A stretch of 64,000 nucleotides of DNA from Cryptomeria japonica (Eukaryota; Streptophyta; Pinopsida; Cupressales; Cupressaceae). The stretch spans positions 558,149,136-558,213,135 of the forward strand of contig NC_081413.1 of assembly GCF_030272615.1 (NCBI RefSeq). Direction: 5' to 3'. Positions 32,988 through 44,981 of the stretch are shown here, piece by piece. Each line of letters begins with the position of its first letter. Within the stretch, counting starts at the first letter, position 1. The translations under genes and the position numbers were made by a program. A model generated the notes under the pieces. It was not told where the DNA came from. It made no database searches and worked only from the letters and a program-made list of their open reading frames with translations.

Positions 32988-34654
32988 TGTAGCGTCGTAA
33001 ATTGTATGCACTTGCTAGGGTGGTACAATTTCACACCTAGTTTAGCACCCGCCTTGGCGCATTTTGTATTTTGCATTGCATTTCCCCTTTAGCACTTAAA
33101 TAATTAAATTAATTAGGTCTAAGGTTCTATTTCATCATCTTCCATATCATAAAGTTGGGCCCTTTCATTAAAGTGTGCCCTTTTCATTTTATTCCTCCTA
33201 TACATCATTTAATCAAAAACCCTAATTAAGTCCTATTTTGAACTTGGGGGCTTGGTTTCGGGGGTCAAAACATCTCGAAATCACCTGTAACTTCAGGATT
33301 CTCTCTAAAATCATCATATCCGATGGCCCTAAAAATTTGGTGAAAAGTTGTCGGGACCATGGCGCCCGGAGTGCACATGGTCCCGGACATTTTTCTCGAA
33401 ATTTTAGGAGCGCGATCCAATCATAAAATAAAGCTTAACCCCAAGAAATTGGTGGGAGATTCAATCTCTAGGTCGGCCAAAAGTTGAAATTAAGACCTAG
33501 GGTTTCATATATAAGAGCTCTCTTTCTTCATTTGAAAGGATGGGAATTTTTGGTTTCAAGGACCTTCTATGTAGCGAAAGAGTAGATCTTTGAAGACTTC
33601 AACAACATTCAACATCCATCCATCAAGCATTCATCAATTTCATTCATCCATTTAGGGCTTTGAAGACATTGAAGAGCAATAGGAGATCACTGACTGAAAA
33701 TTGGCTTGTACCCCTCCCTTGGGGTTTGGTATGATTTCATGTTGTTTTCATGTCTTTGCATAAGCCTCATTATATCATTTGTATTCATGCTTTAGATCAC
33801 TTTGCATCTTGATTTGGAGCATTTACATTATCATTTACAAGCAATTAGGGTTTACTTTCTAGGTTGCTCTAGTTTGCTTACTTGCATTTTAGGATCTTGC
33901 ACACACACAAGGTCTGCACACACAATACATTTTACAATACAACTTGGCTATTCGTGGAGGTGGAAATCACCGAAGCGGGGGTTTGACTAAGGCAAAACCC
34001 TATATAGCTGCCCAAAACACCTTTTCAGATATAAGTGCAAGTTTTGGGACTCGGACGACGCCGCAGGTTGCAAATCCGGGAGGACTCGGACGACGCCGCA
34101 AGTTGCAAATCTGGGAGAAGTAAACTAAGACCGACCTTCCCACCAAATTTTAGAGCAAAAAACCAGGACAGGGGCATGGGGCACCCTGGTCCTGCCAGGA
34201 TAGGGGTGCTAGGCGCCCTGGTCCCTCTGTCAGACAGCAGTTTTCAGCATTTTTGACAGCTTTCCAAGTTGCAAAACAGCAGTTTCAGGGGCAGAATCAG
34301 GACAGTGGCGCCCGCGCCCCCGTCCCGAACATTTTTACTCATATTTTAACTCCGGGTACGCATTTGGATTCTTGTCTTGTCCTTGTGTTTACAGCTTTCC
34401 ATCGTTTAAGTTCAATTCTGTAATCTTGTTATTAGTTCATACTTGCACTTTGGGATTAGGAATTGAACTTGTATCATTTTATCTTTCAATTACAACAAAG
34501 GAATAGAAATCCTAATAGGTAGCCCATGGCTTTCTCTTTCACAAAAAGAAGTAGCCAATTGTGTGATACCTCTAGGCTCTTTCGTATTCCACAAGTGTGT
34601 GATTGAAAGTGAGATTAGGGCATGCTTGCTTAGTATCACTTTTTCTCCTACACA
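32988..34654 (+). repeat. Solo LTR with perfect target duplication, inside element C
   Basis: 1,667 bp, starts TGTAGCGTCGTAAATT and ends CTACACA, flanked by AGTAA (32,983-32,987 and 34,655-34,659). No internal region is present, so it is the product of LTR-LTR recombination. Removing the LTR and one AGTAA restores one open frame across the linker, which confirms the boundaries. The sequence contains paired 'ggcgcccggagtgc'-like and 'ccctggtcc' segments and a 35-bp tandem duplication at 34,048-34,117. It is related to the minus-strand fragment at 16,206-17,001. Small frames inside it are not genes. Confidence 0.93.
34048..34117 (+). repeat. Tandem 35-bp duplication in the solo LTR
   Basis: Two adjacent units, 34,048-34,082 and 34,083-34,117, each starting GACTCGGACGACGCCGCA; they differ at two or three positions (ggttgcaaatccggg versus agttgcaaatctggg). 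Confidence 0.95.
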
Positions 34655-34659
34655 AGTAA

Positions 34660-35774
34660 TAAAAATGTGTGTGTTGATATAATCCATTCGTTTAAGGGAC
34701 AAACGTCAGATGAAGATCCATTTGAGTGTGAACCACAAAATGCTAATACTAATTTTGTTAGAACTAATTGGAGAATACTTGGGAGAGATAATCTTCGAGA
34801 TCATTCTATCTATGACATTACCTACTCTACTCCAGATTATGACCATTATGTCATGAATTTTGAAGCACCTAATGATGACAATGATTATGACTTACCTCTT
34901 CTTCATCTTGAATTAATTGATTGGGATAATCTAGAAAACCCATAATTAGATGTATTTTCTGATGATCATGACTTAGTTGTGTATCTTAATTTTGTCAAAC
35001 CCATAACACCTAAGATATCTTCCATTGTGGAATCAAGTAACGTTTCTTATAGTCAAGAGAGTGCCAAACTTTCCAGTCGCAAAATTGAAATAAAACAAGG
35101 AAAGAGACCTACTGTTGAAAACTATTTCATGGCAACACTAGATCAATCAAAAGGGAAAATAAAGGACGTATCTGATGATGAAAACCTCTTGGAGGTGCTA
35201 GAAGATGGAAAGTTTGACATCCTCCCTACATATTTTCAAGAGAGATTTGCTATTCTAATAGAACCAAAAGAAGCAATAAACATTGGAACATCAAAGGATC
35301 CCAAGATACTTCATTTTGTTGCCTCATTATCAGATAAAGAGAGGAAAGAATACATGGAATTCTTCAGATAAAGACAAATAAATTTTGCTTGGTCCTATGC
35401 TGACATGTCGGGACTTAATCTAGACCTTATAATGCGTCATCTTAATGTGAATTTAAAAGCAAAACCAGTTAAGCAAAAGCTAAGGAAGACGCATCCACAC
35501 ATTACTCTTCTTGTAAAAGTCGAGCTAAAGAAACTATTAGATGTGGGTTTCATAAGACCTGTTGCCTATCCAGAATGGGTTTCAAGCATTGTACCAGTGT
35601 CAAAGCCGGATAAAAGCATAAGAGTCTGCATCGATTTCAGAGATTTGAACAAAGCATGTACCAAAGATGATTTCCCACTACCCAACATTGATATAATTGT
35701 GGACTTCTTAGCAGGGCATGAGATGTTTTCATTCATGGATGGCTTCTCAGGATACAATCTAATGCTCTACAAAA
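34660..35774 (+). pseudogene. Linker and first half of RT of element C, cut by element D
   Basis: Frames 34,667-34,945 (acidic, SDEDPFECEPQN), 34,979-35,371 (ending LSDKERKEYMEFFR) and 35,405-35,774 cover the end of the linker and the RT fingers. RT blocks: KKLLDVGFIRPVAYPEWVSS, then VPVSKPDKSIRVCIDFRDLN, KACTKDDFPLPNIDIIVD and MFSFMDGFSGYN. The frame stops making sense after GYN at about 35,760, where element D is inserted (its LTR begins at 35,775). The palm with YxDD, RNase H and integrase of C are expected beyond the right edge of the window. Confidence 0.88.
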
Positions 35775-37209
35775 TGGAAGGGTTAGTTATGATAACCAAA
35801 CACAAGAAACAAAAAGAAACCAATTGTTACTGTTAGAGATCACAAGTAAAACACTATCCTAAACAAGCATATCAAGAAAGACACTACAAAATAGATAGAA
35901 AGCTTAATAAACCTAAGAAATGCTACTAAACACCTCCAAATGCCCTCTACCATGTTGGTAGCTTCTCCTTCCTTGTTCCTCTCCTCTCCAAGTTCCAAAT
36001 TAGTGTAGCTCTCAGCAGTTTTTTGCACTATGGGTGCCTTATGGAGGTTCAAGATGAAAAATGATTTACTTATGCAATGCAAATGTAAACAAAGCTAATA
36101 TTAGATAATATGGAATGAAAATGATTTATTTTAATCCAAAATAACAATATATTGATGATTTATGCTAAATGCTCTCTCTAAAAATGACTATAAGGTAAAT
36201 GCATACAAGTTTTCAGGATTTGGATTGTGAAGAAATGGGCTCTATTTATAGGAAAAATAGAGCAATGGATGGTTGAGATTGAGTAATCTCAACTAGGGTC
36301 AGGATTGAATGGTTTATGATCCATGTGAGGACTTTCAACCCAATCACAGGATGACAAGTGTCAACATGAGATGGGTTGAGAGGAGAGGGAAGAAGCATTA
36401 AATGCTTGACATGACCTGAGGGTTAACTTGGGAGGTAAGGTTAAGGTTGAGTTGAGTGAATAAATTCATTATTCAATGAATAATGCTTTTATCCAATGGA
36501 TAATTTTTTATGCAAAAGTTAGTGAGGATAACCATGGTCAAAGCAATAAATGCTTGAGGAGACACATGGGTTACATGAGGGTTGAGTTAGGGGTCAAAGT
36601 CCCTAACCATGTGGGTGAGTTGAGTTATCCATTAATGGTCATGTAAGAGCCATAAGTGGTTTGGAAGACTTTAGACGTTAGCTTGTTGGGCACATAAAGC
36701 ATTTAATGTTTTTCAAAGACTTTGGAGTCTTTGAGAAGTGACTCCAAGTTGCTTAGGAATGTGACAATAATTAAGGGATGGATTGGGATAATTAGGAAGG
36801 GGTTAGAAGAATCTAGAAGGGGATTAGGATTGCAAGTGGATTTGGTGGGTGAGGGAAAATAGGATTTTTATTAAAATAAAATTCATTTATTTCAACAAAT
36901 AGGTGCAAGTTGCATTTTTAGGAGAATGCAAGTGGGGGGGATTTAATGATTTAAATAAATATTTTATTTATTTTATTTAAAAGAGGAAAGGGGATTAAAT
37001 TGAATAAATAGGATTTATTCATTTAATTGATTGTGAATTTAGTTTAATGAATTAATTAAAATAAATTGAATAATTTATTTAATTAATAGGAGAATGTTTG
37101 AAGATGAATTAATTAAATGTTAATTTAATTAACTGATGGCTAGTGGATTTTTAATCAAAAAAATAGCAAAGATTCATTTAATTAAAGTGGACAGATTTAT
37201 GTGACTACA
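35775..37209 (-). repeat. 3' LTR of element D
   Basis: 1,435 bp. On minus it starts TGTAGTCACATAAATC at 37,209, is AT-rich with AATTAA runs for about 350 bp, has TATAAATA (plus TATTTATA 36,243-36,250) and ends CCCTTCCA at 35,775. The 80-codon minus frame 36,082-35,840 recurs in D's other LTR, and a related one in the solo LTR at 47,656-49,078. I treat it as conserved LTR R/U5 sequence, not as a gene, although the frame is open in all three. Confidence 0.9.
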
Positions 37210-37222
37210 TTTGCCCCTCTTT
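37210..37222 (-). other. Polypurine tract of element D
   Basis: AAAGAGGGGCAAA on the minus strand, directly before the 3' LTR. It sets the orientation of D and shows that 35,775-37,209 is the 3' LTR. Confidence 0.8.
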
Positions 37223-38247
37223 GAGATGGTGCGGTTTATCGCGTCGTTTCAAAGAAAGAAAAATAGATGTGAAGAAATATGCCCCATAAAATATTAATTT
37301 AATGGGTGGTATGCCCCCTCGAGAGATGGGCTGAAAATTTTGAAAAATCGGGCGATCTCTTGAAAAATAATGAAAATTGGCAGGGAGATAGAAGAGAAAA
37401 ATTTAGCAATAATGGTGAAAAAATAGAAAAAATTAGAGATAAAATGGAAAAATCAGAGGCTTTCATAGTGATTTTAGAGCTTTGATAGTGACCTTTTTGA
37501 AAGAGCAAGTAGCAGTCAGGATGTCGGTACCGATAGTAGATCATCGGCTAGAGCGGGTTCGTTGATTCCAGTGGCTAGACGACTATGGACCAGTGGTATG
37601 TGAATTTGAAATTTTGTTTTTCATGCATTTTTTATATGTTTTTGGCCTTGTCCAAGTTGAGTCAAAACAATAGTGCTAAAACTATGTTTTGGCATTGTTG
37701 TCAATTTATCTAGCGCTATTGTGCCGCTATAGCACTTTTGCATACTGGTTTTAGTGCTTTTGAAAGTTGTCGCGCTATTGAGTAGTTGTTTTAGCGCTTT
37801 TGTGTGTTTAGTGCTATTGAGTCCTACTTGTAGCGTTATTGTATTGATATGGTGTTTTTGCATAGTTGTTCTAGCGCTATGGTTTGTTTAGCGCTAATGT
37901 GTAGTTGGTTTAGTGTGATTGTCATCATAGTAGCACTAACGTTTGCAGAGTAGCACTATTGTTAAGAAAATAGATGCCCCAATGTTTAGAAAGAGAATCT
38001 CCTGATGCCAATGATGGATGGATGGAGAAGTGAGTTGTTTTGAACCATAGTCGTCCTATTGAGACTTAGGTCATTAGGATAAATGCTTGTTGTAGTCTAG
38101 GTGTTCCATGATTGCTTACCTGTTGAGACCCGAAGATACTTGATCAAAGTATCTGTTGATAGTCTAGGTTTATTAAGAAAGATTGAAACAAAACAACTAA
38201 TGATGATGGTTGATGCACGTGTGTAGGAGGATCTTTGCGTCTTACAG
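37223..38247 (+). repeat. Antisense GCGC-core array in the 3' region of D
   Basis: From about 37,660 to 37,980 there are about 14 units spaced 20-30 bp apart resembling TAGCGCTATTGT or TAGCGCTTTTGT (variants TAGCACTTTTGC, TAGTGCTATTGA). The orientation is plus, opposite to D, and the same as the plant-mobile-domain ORF that follows. Flanks 37,223-37,650 and 37,990-38,247 show no gene. Another array, in D's own sense, is in its 5' leader (60,540-60,819). Confidence 0.8.
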
Positions 38248-40199
38248 ATGCGAGAGAGGCATCCAGCCACACAAGTGCGACGAGATCGATTGATAGAGGT
38301 CGAGGTTGATTTCATTGCAGTGACACGCATGTATGATGTTATGTATATGCCCATGATTCGGATGAATCGCAGTTTTATTACAACATTGGTAGAGCGGTGG
38401 CACAGTGAGATGTGTACGTTTCACCTAGCACAAGGGGAGATGACTGTTACATTGGAGAATGTGTGGTGCATCCTACACATTCTCATTCAAGGAGAGCTAG
38501 TGACATATGACCGAGCCTGGGGGACAACAATAGTGCAACAGTTTTTTGATGAGGATGTATTTATTGATGATGGCTCGATAGCATGGGAGGATATAGCTGC
38601 TTTGTATGAGCCACTACCAGCTGTGTTATCAGGTATTGTTGGGGGACTGCTATGCCCAATTCAGTGATCACATGGACTGGCCATTGGTTGGGGCTAGGTT
38701 ATAGAGTAGATGATGATGGAGGGTATCCGCTTTGCATTGGGACCATGCATTCTATCCCACTTATATCAGGAGCTGCATGAGGTAGTATACCGAGAGGTGA
38801 GTTCACTAGGAGTGGGGATCACTCTGTTACATATTTGGGCATGGGAGCATTTACATGTGAATCAACCAGTGAGTCTGAGATTTAGGGCAGTGGATCAGCC
38901 CTATGTATATATGTATGGCGGTATGATGAGTTAGCCCCACCTGGGGAAGTTAGAGTGGTGGCAGTGGGCGCTCGACGATTTGGATACAGTGATCTGGAGG
39001 TCGTATATTGAGTGCGAACCTTGGGAGGATGATGCAGAGGCCTTGCCATACATTTTTATGACATGGTACCTGATTGGTAGGATAGCCTACAATGTGTAGA
39101 GACAGGTACCTGGTAGAGTACTGAGACAGTTCAAACAGAGACAAGGATTGCCAAGTGGGTCTGGAGAGTAGCATGAGTGGTTCAAGAGAGGTTCTAGTGG
39201 GGATCAGTATTACCTTATGATCAAGATTTAGCAGAGTTTCAAACTCTATAGGCGAGACCATGGGATATGAGGCTGGGGATTGTATATGTAGGTGTTACTA
39301 AGGAGTACACACAGTATATTGTGGCATATCTGATTCCTTGTATATCAAACCCAGCAGAGTCGATTCCATCCTTTGAGGAGGAGAGAAGACAAAGACGGAG
39401 GAGGAGAAGAGGTCGTGGAGGGGTAGTAGGGGGACGAGGGAGAGGGGATGAAGGTGGTGGGGATGGAGGAGGAGGGGGTGGTGTATTTGGAGGGGGTGGT
39501 GGATTCGGAGGTGGAGGTGGGGGTGGTGGACGATTACAACAGAGAGGGAGAGGTGGGTAGCCATTGCGGCTATCACAGGGACCTTTGATATAGGGAGGAG
39601 TTAGATTAGGTGGCAAGGATGTGGGGGAGGGAGAGGCACCTATGTATATGAGGGAGGGAGCTATAGGAGAGGGAGCCATTGGAGAGGCACTTATGGATAT
39701 AGGGGCGGGAGCTACAGGTGGTGGAGATCTATGGGATCATATGATATTAGTTTTGTAGAGTTGACTGGAGGATATGGAGGCTGAGGTTGCAGCTAGAGAT
39801 GTGCAGTTGTTTGCATGGGAGTCAAAGCTGACTGTTGTGCTGTGGGAGAGAGATGATGCAGTGGAGAGATTGATGGAGCTGCAAGAGAGAGTCTGAGTTG
39901 GAGTAGGAGCATAGGGTCCTACTAGGGAGGTGATGAGGGAGATTCGGCGAGCACAGGCTGAGAGAGAGTATTGGCAGGGTTTATATGAGCAAGTGGTGCC
40001 AGCTAGTCAGCAAGCACTGAGCAATTCACATATGCATCGAGTGAGATCAGAGCAGTCTCGGAGGATGCAGAGTAGTGGTGGTGTGATGGGTCCTCCATGA
40101 CGAGGTAGTGCAGGTGGTGTAGGGGGTAGTGGGGGAGCAGGTGGTGATGGTGGTACAAGTGGTGATGGTGGTGCAGCATCTGGCCAGAGTGGCATTTGA
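38248..40199 (+). pseudogene. Plant mobile domain (MAIN-like) ORF, antisense extra ORF of D
   Basis: Plant mobile domain (PMD, MAIN/MAIL family) landmarks run in order. 38,248-38,667 has LVERWHSEMCTFHLAQGEMT, then VTLENVWCILHILIQGE. 38,710-38,934 has LLHIWAWEHLHVNQP. 38,935-39,270 has EPWEDDAEALPY and RVLRQFKQRQGLPSG. Most stops in this frame are TAG at places where Gln is likely, as expected from C-to-T decay. A frame change near 39,267 leads to a charged then Gly-rich segment (39,380-39,560). The region 39,760-40,199 has a helical segment (MEAEVAARDVQLFAWESKL) and a Gly-rich tail ending TGA 40,197-40,199. Host PMD proteins act in the nucleus in silencing and genome stability. PMD ORFs are known passengers of plant transposons. 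The element's use of it is unknown. Confidence 0.8.
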
Positions 40200-42059
40200 G
40201 AGAGAATTTATGTATGTTATTACATTGTCATTTTGGACTGTGTCTTGGATGGCTCTTGGTAGCTAATATTTTTGACTTCATTGTACTCTGATACATGTAT
40301 GGTTTTGCGAGATGATATGATGTGATATATGAGGAGATCCCATATTTTGTGATGATATGCATGTTGATGATATGTATGGATTTATGCAGGATGATGATCT
40401 ATGATTTATGATGTAGATGGATAGTTGTACTTGCTAGATGTATGTTTTTATGAGATGATTCCTATATGCATGTTTTATGATGATGATTTTATGATGTCTA
40501 TATGTATGATTTATGAATGTGATGCTGACATGTGGATGCGGGTTTAGATATGCATGATTTGTTGGTGTAATGCTTTATGCATGTAATGCCATGATAATGA
40601 TGTATGCATAATGAAATGATGTTAATGATGATATAGATAGTACTTGTATTTTATGTCGATGAGATGATGAGATGATGATATGCAGTGATGTTTGATGCAA
40701 TGAATGATTGATTTATGGAAATGCATCTAGATGTGTAAAATGAATGCAATATGGATAAACGAATATAAAGTACAAATGTTTATGTGATGATGTCTAAATG
40801 AATGCATGTGTAAAATGTATAAACCAATGTCGAGATGAATGGTTTTTGTTATGATCTAAATGTTGATAAAATATGACTAAGTGAAATGATAATGTGATGA
40901 TAATGCAACTCATGGGTAATGAATAACAGTACCTTAATGCAATTAAAAGGATAATGAATGCATTTTCAATGAATACTAAATGAAATTTGTTGTAATATGA
41001 AATGAATGAGCATAAGAATATACTAGATGGATAGATGGATACACTTTAACTAATGGATAGATAACTAAATGCATGCAACTAAGGAAATCTAAACAAATGT
41101 ATGGTAAACAAGTTTAAATGATGGTAAATGATGATTGTAAATGATACTAAATAAATGCACAATAATGGCTAATAATGGTAGTAAATGTAATGAGGAGAAA
41201 TCTTCATACAAATGATTTGAAATGCCATGATTGTGCAACGATGAAATGATGTAATGATACTAATGCAAGTAAATGATAATGAACTATATGTATGCAAATG
41301 CAACTAAATGATTTTAAATGCATTCTAATGAATATCTTAAGAATTTAATAAACCTATATGCAAGTACATGATAATGAACTAGGTTTATTTAAATGCATCT
41401 AAATGTAATGAAATGATGATTCTATGTGCTCATGAGAGATGAATGCAAGGTTGTTTAGACTTTGCATGATGCATTGATGATGTATCAGAGAACTTTGTCG
41501 TGATCGTATCTAGGACCAATTCGTTTTTCAAATAACTTCTCATCTTTAAACTTGTTCACACTTGCATACAAAACCATACTTATTAGTAATGAATGATTAA
41601 ATGGATGGATGATATGCAACAAAATGCAATATAAACAAATGAGATGGAATGACAATCCATAGTGCTTTATTTTCATCATTGAGCATGATAGTATCAATCT
41701 TGGACGAGGCAGTAGGAACCAAGGATGGAGCATTGTACCTACAAACAAGTAGCATAAAGAAAGAATAAAGAATATGGACCCTCTGTAATTGTTCATGCTC
41801 ACATGGTCGAGGTATACGTTGTAGTTAGCAAGCCATAGTGATCCATGACTGTATTGTGCATATGATCACACAGCTTAGTGAAATTCCCACGTAGACACCA
41901 TTAGTACATGCCCCAGAACTTCATTGGAATAAATCACAGTAGACATACAAACAATGTTGAGGAACCATCCCAACCACTCTAATCACGTGTGGATATCCCG
42001 GAGTAGCGTAGGAACCTGATATAAATAAATAACCTACAAATCAACCAAGTACTTGATAG
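40200..42059. other. Low-complexity ATGATG/AATGCA-rich stretch in D
   Basis: No gene. From about 40,300 to 41,460 the sequence is dominated by short, shifting TGATG, ATGAT and AATGCA/AATGAAT words, without a fixed period. It looks like an old, degraded simple repeat downstream of the antisense ORF. The 105-codon minus frame at 41,485-41,802 lies at its edge and resembles nothing known. Confidence 0.65.
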
Positions 42060-42790
42060 CTTAAACATAATTTTCTTGTCAAAGAAAATTGTCATCTTGT
42101 CTTTATTTTGGTAAGGAAGGATGCACCCTTGTTAAGACAGTTAGTGTGTCGATGTTGATTGTTTGGTCGATGTGATAAGTGATCATCGTTTGAGTATTTT
42201 CAAAATGTTTGTTTGGTATCTGCTCAAAAAGCATATGTACAAAAGTATTGCCATGTTTTTGGTTGATTTTTTATGTTTTATGATGTTTTTGGATTTTGTG
42301 ATTGTTTTTGAATGTTTTTGGTATTTTGTGTGTGTTTTTGAATGTTTTTGGTATTTTGTGAGACAATTTTTGAATGTAGAACTCAATGAATCATAGGAAA
42401 ATGCAGAATCCACTTCCATCAATAGGTTTAAGAGCATTACCCCCAGTTTAGACATGACTTTGAAAAAGCAGGATGCAAGATGCATGAAGTACTATCCTTG
42501 ATTGTAGATCAATAACAAGCCATGGCTTTGACTGATGGATGAGTGGATGCAATGAATGTGATAACAACAAGTTTGAAAGACAATGGAGCCATAGTCTTTA
42601 TGAGTGGCGTCTGTTTGCCAGGTTTTCACCACCGCACTTACCCAAGGTGCCACAAGAGTGGTTGTTCACCGTTTGGATGCATGTTTTTTCTTTACTATTT
42701 TGATTTTTTTTTTGCATTTTCTTTAGGACATTTATCTGAATGTTTTTGGTTTTTTTATGATATGTATGGGAGCCTGATGCTTTGTATAGC
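42060..42790 (+). repeat. Block shared with the 5' LTR region of element C
   Basis: Three landmarks occur in the same order and orientation as in 17,740-18,330: 'ttgaatgtttttggtattt' runs, 'ttacccccagtt', and 'gtctgtttgccaggttttcacc' (about 42,608) followed by a T-rich stretch. It lies just after the end of D's pol (stop complement at 42,791-42,793) and reads on the opposite strand. It contains a 30-bp tandem pair at 42,304-42,360. No gene is supported. Confidence 0.55.
42304..42360 (+). repeat. Tandem pair of about 30 bp
   Basis: GTTTTTGAATGTTTTTGGTA followed by TTTTGTG occurs at 42,304 and again at 42,334, end to end. Confidence 0.95.
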
Positions 42791-44340
42791 TTAGGTATAA
42801 AATTGTTTGAGGTGCATGTTGTTGATTGGATCTGCTAGTGGTTCTCCTTCTGAAGTAGCCAACTGATATGCCCCAGACCCTAATCTAGTAGTGATTACAT
42901 ATGGACCTAGCTAGTTTGATTCAAACTTTCCCTGATGTTCTCTATTTGCTTGGTTACGAGGATTCTCTTGAAGAACAAGATCACCTACCTCAAATGTATG
43001 AGGTCTAACTCGATGATTATAGCTTTTGCTCATGCACTGCTGATAAGCTTTGAGGTGATTGTATGCAGCTTGTCATTTCTCATCAAGTAGTTCCAAGTCT
43101 TGAAGACATGATACTCTGTATGCTTCATCATATATGAGATTATGTAAGGAAACCCGTAGAAATGGTATGTCGACCTTGATAGGAAGGCTGGCTTCTGTGC
43201 CATAGACTAGTGAGTAGGGAGTTGTGCCTGTAGGGGTTTGAATGCTAGTTCGATACGCCATAGTGCTAGATTTAATTGAACATGCTAATCACGATCGGCA
43301 TCATTGACTATTTTTTTAGAATTCTTAATATGTTCTTGTTCGATGCTTCATCCTGACCATTTCCTTGTGCGTAATAGGGAGTGGAAAAACGGTGTTGGAT
43401 GTGAAACTTCTCACAGAGTTCACAGACATCCTGATTTTTGAAAGGAAGACTGTTATCTATGATGATGGACATGGGTACACCATACCAGCAAATGATGTAA
43501 TTTAGAATGAATGAGGTGATCTTCTTGCCAGTGACTTAAGTGGAACAACTTCGATCCACTTTGTGAAGTATTCAGTGGCGGTAATGATGAATTTGTGGTC
43601 GTTGGATGAAGATTGATGAATTTTACCCACAAGGTCAAGTCCCCATTGAAAAAAGGGTCATGGTGTTGTGATTGGTTGCAATTCCTGTGCTGGTACATGT
43701 ATCAGGTCTTCGTGAACTTGGCATTTCTTGCATTTTCTGACAAAGTAGTAGGAGTCTTTTTTCATGGATGGTCAATAGTATCCAGCGCGTATGATCTTCT
43801 TGGCTAGTGAAGGACCGCTTGCGTGAGTTCCACAAATTCCTTTATGTACCTCTTCCAAGGCCTTTGTTATCTCATCCTGTTCCAGACGTCGAAGGAGAGT
43901 ACCATCAAGACTACATCAGTATAGGTTTTCAACAATGATGGTATATTGAGCGGTTTGGCGAATGAAGGTTTTACATTGGTTATTCGATTGGTTGGGTGGA
44001 AGTGTGTGGTCGCGGAGGTAGGTGTAGAACTCACCGTACCATGGGGATTCGGAACTGACAAGGTGACATATCATCTTGGATTCGGGGATATCATAAGTGG
44101 GATGAATTATGTGAAAGATCTAGGAGAGATGCAATGGTAGCCATAGCGTCAGCAGCTCGATTCTGATCTCTAGGTATCTTCTCAAAGGTGATAGTAGCAA
44201 ATGATGCTTTTAAACTATTCACCATTTGCTTGTACGGTATGTGTTTGTCATCCTTGGCCTGATATTCATCTGTTACTTATCGGATGACTAGTTGGGAGTC
44301 ACCATATATTTTTAACTCTTTCAATTTTCATTGTATGGCT
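42791..44340 (-). pseudogene. Integrase of element D
   Basis: Minus strand, many frame changes. The zinc-binding part is near 43,860-43,700 (HKGICGTHASG, then KKIIRAGYY and a C-x2-C motif). The core is scattered over 43,698-43,300 (FNGDLTLWVKF stands where Tat elements have the first Asp; LPFKN and CEKF-like pieces follow in other frames). The C-terminal part is well kept: frame 43,261-43,073 (MAYRTSIQTPTGTTPYSLVY) and then HRVRPHTFEVGDLVLQENPR, NQANREHQGKFE, LGPYVIT and INNMHLKQFYT, ending at the stop complement 42,791-42,793. This is the Tat-type integrase tail. The gene would splice element DNA into the genome; here it is dead. Confidence 0.8.
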
Positions 44341-44976
44341 AGTCTAAGTCCTGTGATCAAGGCCTCATATTTTGCTAGTTGTTTGTGCATGGAAATGTGA
44401 GCCTGTAAGACTTCAGGATGTTGTCACCTTGAAGTGTGATAAACAGAATGCCTACCCTCGAGCCATGCCTAGTGTATGAACCATCAAAGTAGAGCTTCCA
44501 TGGTTGTGCTGTTGTGATCATGAATATTTCTTCATCTAGAAAATTGGAAATAAGAGGATGATCACCTATGAGGGGTGCATCAACCAACTGATCTGCAATA
44601 ACTTGGCCCTTGATAGCCTTACGATCCACATACTCGATGTCAAATTCACTTAAAATCATCATCCAATTGGCCAAGCGGCCAATCAATGCTGCTTTGTTGA
44701 GTAAGTACTTTAGTGGATCGATCTTTGCAATGAGTTGTACTTTATGTGTTAACAAATAGTGCCTCAGTTTAGTGGCTGCCAAGATTACTGCTAGGCAAGC
44801 TCGCTCAATAGGTGTGTAATTGAGTTCATAGCCAACCAGTGTGCGAGAGATATAGTATACAACAAACTCTTTCCCTTATGCATTATGTTGAGCTAGTAGC
44901 ACTCATAATGTTGTATTTGTTGCTGAAATATAGAGCAATAAAGGCTTACTTAGATCCAGTGGGATCAGCAATGGTG
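44341..44976 (-). pseudogene. Dual RNase H of element D (after the B insertion)
   Basis: From 44,976 on the minus strand: fragments of the classical RNase H (YYTISRTLVGYELNYTPIER, ACLAVILAATKLRHYL, about 44,880-44,750), its end (LSEFDIEYVDRKAIKGQVIA, about 44,655-44,590), and then a second RNase H starting WKLYFDGSYTRHGSRVGILF (44,500-44,440) with a first Asp in FDGS and ending SYRLTFPCTNN at 44,375. A classical RNase H followed by an additional one of archaeal type is a known trait of Tat-lineage elements. The clearest frame is 44,782-44,375. RT is continuous with this across the B insertion (44,981/53,000). Confidence 0.85.
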
Positions 44977-44981
44977 TATTC

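Noticed and set aside
39239..39679. Proline-rich 146-codon minus frame
   Set aside because: Complement of the Gly-rich tail of the plant-mobile-domain ORF.
40300..41460. Possible satellite
   Set aside because: Short ATG-rich words without a fixed period; degraded low-complexity DNA is the simpler reading.
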